From assembly GCA_015494035.1 (NCBI GenBank), contig WGBZ01000021.1:1-7319 (forward strand): a stretch of 7,319 bases of DNA, in the 5' to 3' direction. A program made the position numbers and the translations under genes. This DNA is from Lysobacterales bacterium (GTDB lineage Bacteria; Pseudomonadota; Gammaproteobacteria; Xanthomonadales; Marinicellaceae). The notes under the pieces were generated by a model. The model did not search any database. It saw nothing but the letters and a program-made list of their open reading frames with translations, and had not been told where the DNA came from. Positions 5,461 to 7,319 of this stretch are shown piece by piece. Numbering within the stretch: position 1 is the first letter of the stretch; each line of letters begins with the position of its first letter.

Positions 5461-6564
5461 TTGAAACGATTTTTTCTCAGTTTTGCCTTGCTGGCCGTGG
5501 TGGCGCTGCTGGTGGCTGGGTGGGGTATGCGCCAGTATCAGTCCTTTCTGGCCGCACCGGTTTTTTCGCACCAAAACCACTTGACCGATAATGTGACCGT
5601 GACTGTTCCTGAAGGCAGTTCCTACCAACGCATTATTCAGTTGATGCAGGAAAAAGGCGCCACGGGCGAAACCTGGCAATGGCGGCTGCTGGGCAAGTTG
5701 TCCGGACTGGAAAATCGCCTCAAAGCCGGGGAGTACGCCATTGCCGTGGGTGTCCGCCCTCAAGAACTGCTGCAGCAGCTGGCCGATGGGAAGGTGAAAA
5801 CCTACGCCTTTACCATCATTGAAGGCCAGACCTGGAAACAATTGCGACAACAACTCCTTGCTGATCCCGTCTTGCGTCACCCGCTGGCCGATTTCAGTGA
5901 TGCGCAGCTGCTGCAGTGGCTAGACGCCACTGAACCCAGCCCGGAAGGCTTGTTTTTACCGGAAACCTGGCAATTCCGGCGGGGTGATTCCGATCTGGAT
6001 GTGCTCAAGCGCGCCCACGCAGCCTTGAGAACAGTCCTGGCTGAAGCTTGGGAAGGTCGCGAGCAGAACCTGCCCTTAAAAAGCCCCTATGAACTGCTGA
6101 TTCTGGCCAGCATTGTAGAAAAAGAGACCGCTCTGGTGGAAGAAAAACCCGAAGTGGCCGGTGTGTTTGTGCGTCGGCTGCAAAAGGGCATGCGCTTGCA
6201 AACCGACCCCACCGTGATTTATGGCCTGGGCGATGCCTACGCTGGCGACATTACCTACGCGCACCTGCGTACTGACACGCCCTATAACACCTACACTCGC
6301 GCCGGCTTGCCGCCCACCCCCATCAGTATGGCCGGCAGGGACTCCATTCTGGCCGTGGCTCACCCCGCCGAAGGAGATGCGCTCTATTTTGTGGCGGATA
6401 ACCGCGGGGGACACACCTTCAGCCGCGATTTTCGCAGTCACCAGAAAGCCGTCAAACGCTACCTGGCCGGGCAGAAAACAGCCCGTACCACAAAAAAAGC
6501 GGGTTCCAGCGAGGACAAAAACAGCACCAGCACCAAAAAGGCCAGCCATGCAATCCAGGACTGA
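5461..6564 (+). CDS. mltG: Endolytic murein transglycosylase (YceG family)
   Basis: MltG cleaves within nascent peptidoglycan strands at the outer face of the inner membrane and is thought to set glycan length. The 367 residues (E. coli 340) begin with a short basic patch and one membrane segment at about residues 4-22, with the remainder periplasmic. The YceG core shows LASIVEKET at 215-223 with catalytic Glu220, RLQTDPTVIYGLG at 245-257, YNTYTRAGLPPTPI at 275-288 and LYFVADNRGGHTF at 308-320. These match E. coli MltG closely. The start codon is TTG with a good ribosome binding site. The C-terminal 30 or so residues are rich in Lys, Ser and Thr and look like an unstructured tail. They include a STST stretch encoded by a CAGCACC repeat that recurs at the end of tmk. 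The gene overlaps tmk by 17 bases. Confidence 0.95.
   Translation: MKRFFLSFALLAVVALLVAGWGMRQYQSFLAAPVFSHQNHLTDNVTVTVPEGSSYQRIIQLMQEKGATGETWQWRLLGKLSGLENRLKAGEYAIAVGVRPQELLQQLADGKVKTYAFTIIEGQTWKQLRQQLLADPVLRHPLADFSDAQLLQWLDATEPSPEGLFLPETWQFRRGDSDLDVLKRAHAALRTVLAEAWEGREQNLPLKSPYELLILASIVEKETALVEEKPEVAGVFVRRLQKGMRLQTDPTVIYGLGDAYAGDITYAHLRTDTPYNTYTRAGLPPTPISMAGRDSILAVAHPAEGDALYFVADNRGGHTFSRDFRSHQKAVKRYLAGQKTARTTKKAGSSEDKNSTSTKKASHAIQD
6522..6535 (+). repeat. CAGCACCAGCACCA, copy 1 (end of mltG)
   Basis: This 14-base sequence recurs exactly at 7190-7203. It lies in the disordered tail of MltG and is read as Ser/Thr there. Together the two copies flank the tmk gene. Confidence 0.5.
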
Positions 6565-7276
6565 CCGAGGCCGGCTCATTACCCTGGAAGGGGGCGAAGG
6601 AGCGGGAAAGACCACCGCCCTGAAAAGCATTCAGACGGTGCTGGAGGAAGCCGGTATCCGCTACGTGCTGACCCGGGAACCCGGCGGCACCGCTGAAGCC
6701 GAGGCTATTCGTGATTTATTGCTGGGTGCCGAACACTTGGAACCCATAACGGAACTGCTGTTAATGTTTGCCTCCCGCCGGGAGCACATCAACAAGGTTA
6801 TCGAACCGGCGCTGGCCGCGGGTTTGTGGGTGATATCCGACCGCTATGTGGATGCCAGTTATGCCTATCAGGGCGGTGGGCGCGGCATTGACCGGCACCT
6901 GATTGAGCAGCTGGATCAGGCCGTGGTTGGCCCCTGCCAGGCCGACCTGACCCTGTTGCTGGACATTGACCCGAAACTTGGCATGGCACGCATCCGTCAC
7001 CGGCCACGAACCGATCGCATCGAGAATGAGCAACTGGCGTTTTTTGAGCGGGTGCGGCAGGCCTACCGACAGCAGGCACGGCAGCATCCGGAACGCTTCC
7101 GAATCATAGACGCCTCCCAGGCCAAGAACCGCGTTCGGGGCGAAATCGAAACCATCCTCAAGGATTTTGTGACAGCGACACAGCACCAGCAGCACCAGCA
7201 CCAGCACGAGAGTAGACACACTGATAGCCATCAGCCTCCAATCGACAAGAAACCGGGTCCTCCTGATGGCCATTGA
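6548..7276 (+). CDS. tmk: Thymidylate kinase with a Gln/His-rich C-terminal tail
   Basis: Tmk phosphorylates dTMP to dTDP in the cytoplasm, on the path to dTTP. The frame gives 242 residues against about 210 for the family. The P-loop is EGGEGAGKTT (14-23) with Lys21. TREPGGT is at 42-48, DRY at 98-100, and the LID segment with RPRTDRIENEQLAFFERV is at about 152-169. The P-loop lacks an extra basic residue while the LID carries arginines, as in E. coli-type enzymes. The start ATG has AAAGG at 6537-6541 six bases upstream and lies inside the mltG end. The core ends near residue 209. The remaining 33 residues hold QHQQHQHQH, from a CAG/CAC repeat, then a polar stretch. This tail overlaps the predicted holB start. 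The kinase call is secure; the role of the tail is unknown. Confidence 0.95.
   Translation: MQSRTDRGRLITLEGGEGAGKTTALKSIQTVLEEAGIRYVLTREPGGTAEAEAIRDLLLGAEHLEPITELLLMFASRREHINKVIEPALAAGLWVISDRYVDASYAYQGGGRGIDRHLIEQLDQAVVGPCQADLTLLLDIDPKLGMARIRHRPRTDRIENEQLAFFERVRQAYRQQARQHPERFRIIDASQAKNRVRGEIETILKDFVTATQHQQHQHQHESRHTDSHQPPIDKKPGPPDGH
7181..7207 (+). repeat. CAG/CAC triplet microsatellite at the end of tmk
   Basis: Nine consecutive CAG or CAC codons encode QHQQHQHQH at Tmk residues 212-220. The tract contains an exact copy of the 14-base sequence found near the end of mltG. Such a tract may gain or lose triplets by slippage without breaking the frame, which could explain the extended tail. Confidence 0.7.
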
Positions 7277-7319
7277 AACCTCCCCAGACAAAACAGCAAA
7301 CCCAGACGAATGCTATCCG
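7266..7319 (+). CDS. holB: DNA polymerase III subunit delta', N-terminus only (cut by window end)
   Basis: Eighteen codons are visible, starting with ATG inside the 3' end of tmk and ending in ECYP at the window edge. HolB proteins usually begin with a short leader and then YPW, so the ending Tyr-Pro fits, and holB follows tmk in many gammaproteobacteria. The protein would be part of the clamp loader that places the sliding clamp on DNA. No convincing Shine-Dalgarno precedes this ATG, and the frame stays open upstream to a TGA near 7170 without another ATG. The start may depend on coupling to tmk translation. The assignment rests mainly on gene order. Confidence 0.6.
   Translation, partial: MAIETSPDKTANPDECYP

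Noticed and set aside
1..7319. tRNA, rRNA, CRISPR array, insertion sequence, phage or toxin-antitoxin genes
   Set aside because: No cloverleaf, spaced repeat array, transposase or phage motif was seen. Apart from intergenic gaps no longer than 166 bases, every stretch is covered by conserved housekeeping genes.

Overview
The window is a dense, all plus-strand stretch of bacterial chromosome at moderately high GC. It carries the widely conserved fab cluster in the order fabD (3' part), fabG, acpP, fabF, pabB, pabC, mltG, tmk, holB (5' end only). The gene order and the close similarity of FabG, AcpP, FabF and MltG to their Escherichia coli and Pseudomonas counterparts point to a gammaproteobacterium. 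No genus can be named from the sequence. pabB sits between fabF and pabC, which differs from E. coli, where pabB lies elsewhere.

Layout. Positions 1-1223 hold the end of the malonyl-CoA:ACP transacylase gene and the 3-ketoacyl-ACP reductase gene, joined by an ATGA overlap. A 166-base gap (1224-1389) holds three abutting palindromes and a candidate promoter ahead of acpP (1390-1629). A 157-base gap (1630-1786) folds almost end to end into three hairpins before fabF (1787-3031). A 63-base gap leads to pabB (3095-4504), which overlaps pabC (4501-5409) by ATGA. After 51 bases comes mltG with a TTG start (5461-6564). tmk (6548-7276) overlaps the end of mltG, and the first codons of holB (7266 onward) overlap the end of tmk.

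How the genes work together. FabD, FabG, AcpP and FabF form part of the type II fatty acid synthase: malonyl loading onto ACP, first reduction, the carrier itself, and the condensing enzyme. PabB and PabC turn chorismate into 4-aminobenzoate for folate, but the glutaminase partner PabA is not in the window. MltG cuts nascent peptidoglycan strands. Tmk makes dTDP for DNA synthesis, and HolB is the delta-prime subunit of the DNA polymerase III clamp loader. The cluster therefore groups envelope growth, one-carbon metabolism and replication in one transcription direction.

No phage, insertion sequence, CRISPR array, tRNA or rRNA was found, and the window is mostly ordinary core genome. The points most worth a second look are the structured acpP-fabF intergenic RNA, the palindrome cluster upstream of acpP, and a start/frame conflict at pabC. 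In that conflict a well-placed Shine-Dalgarno and GTG open a 12-codon frame that would join PabC only through a +1 shift. Smaller oddities are an in-frame insert in PabC, substituted active-site positions in PabB and FabG, and a Gln/His repeat tail on Tmk.
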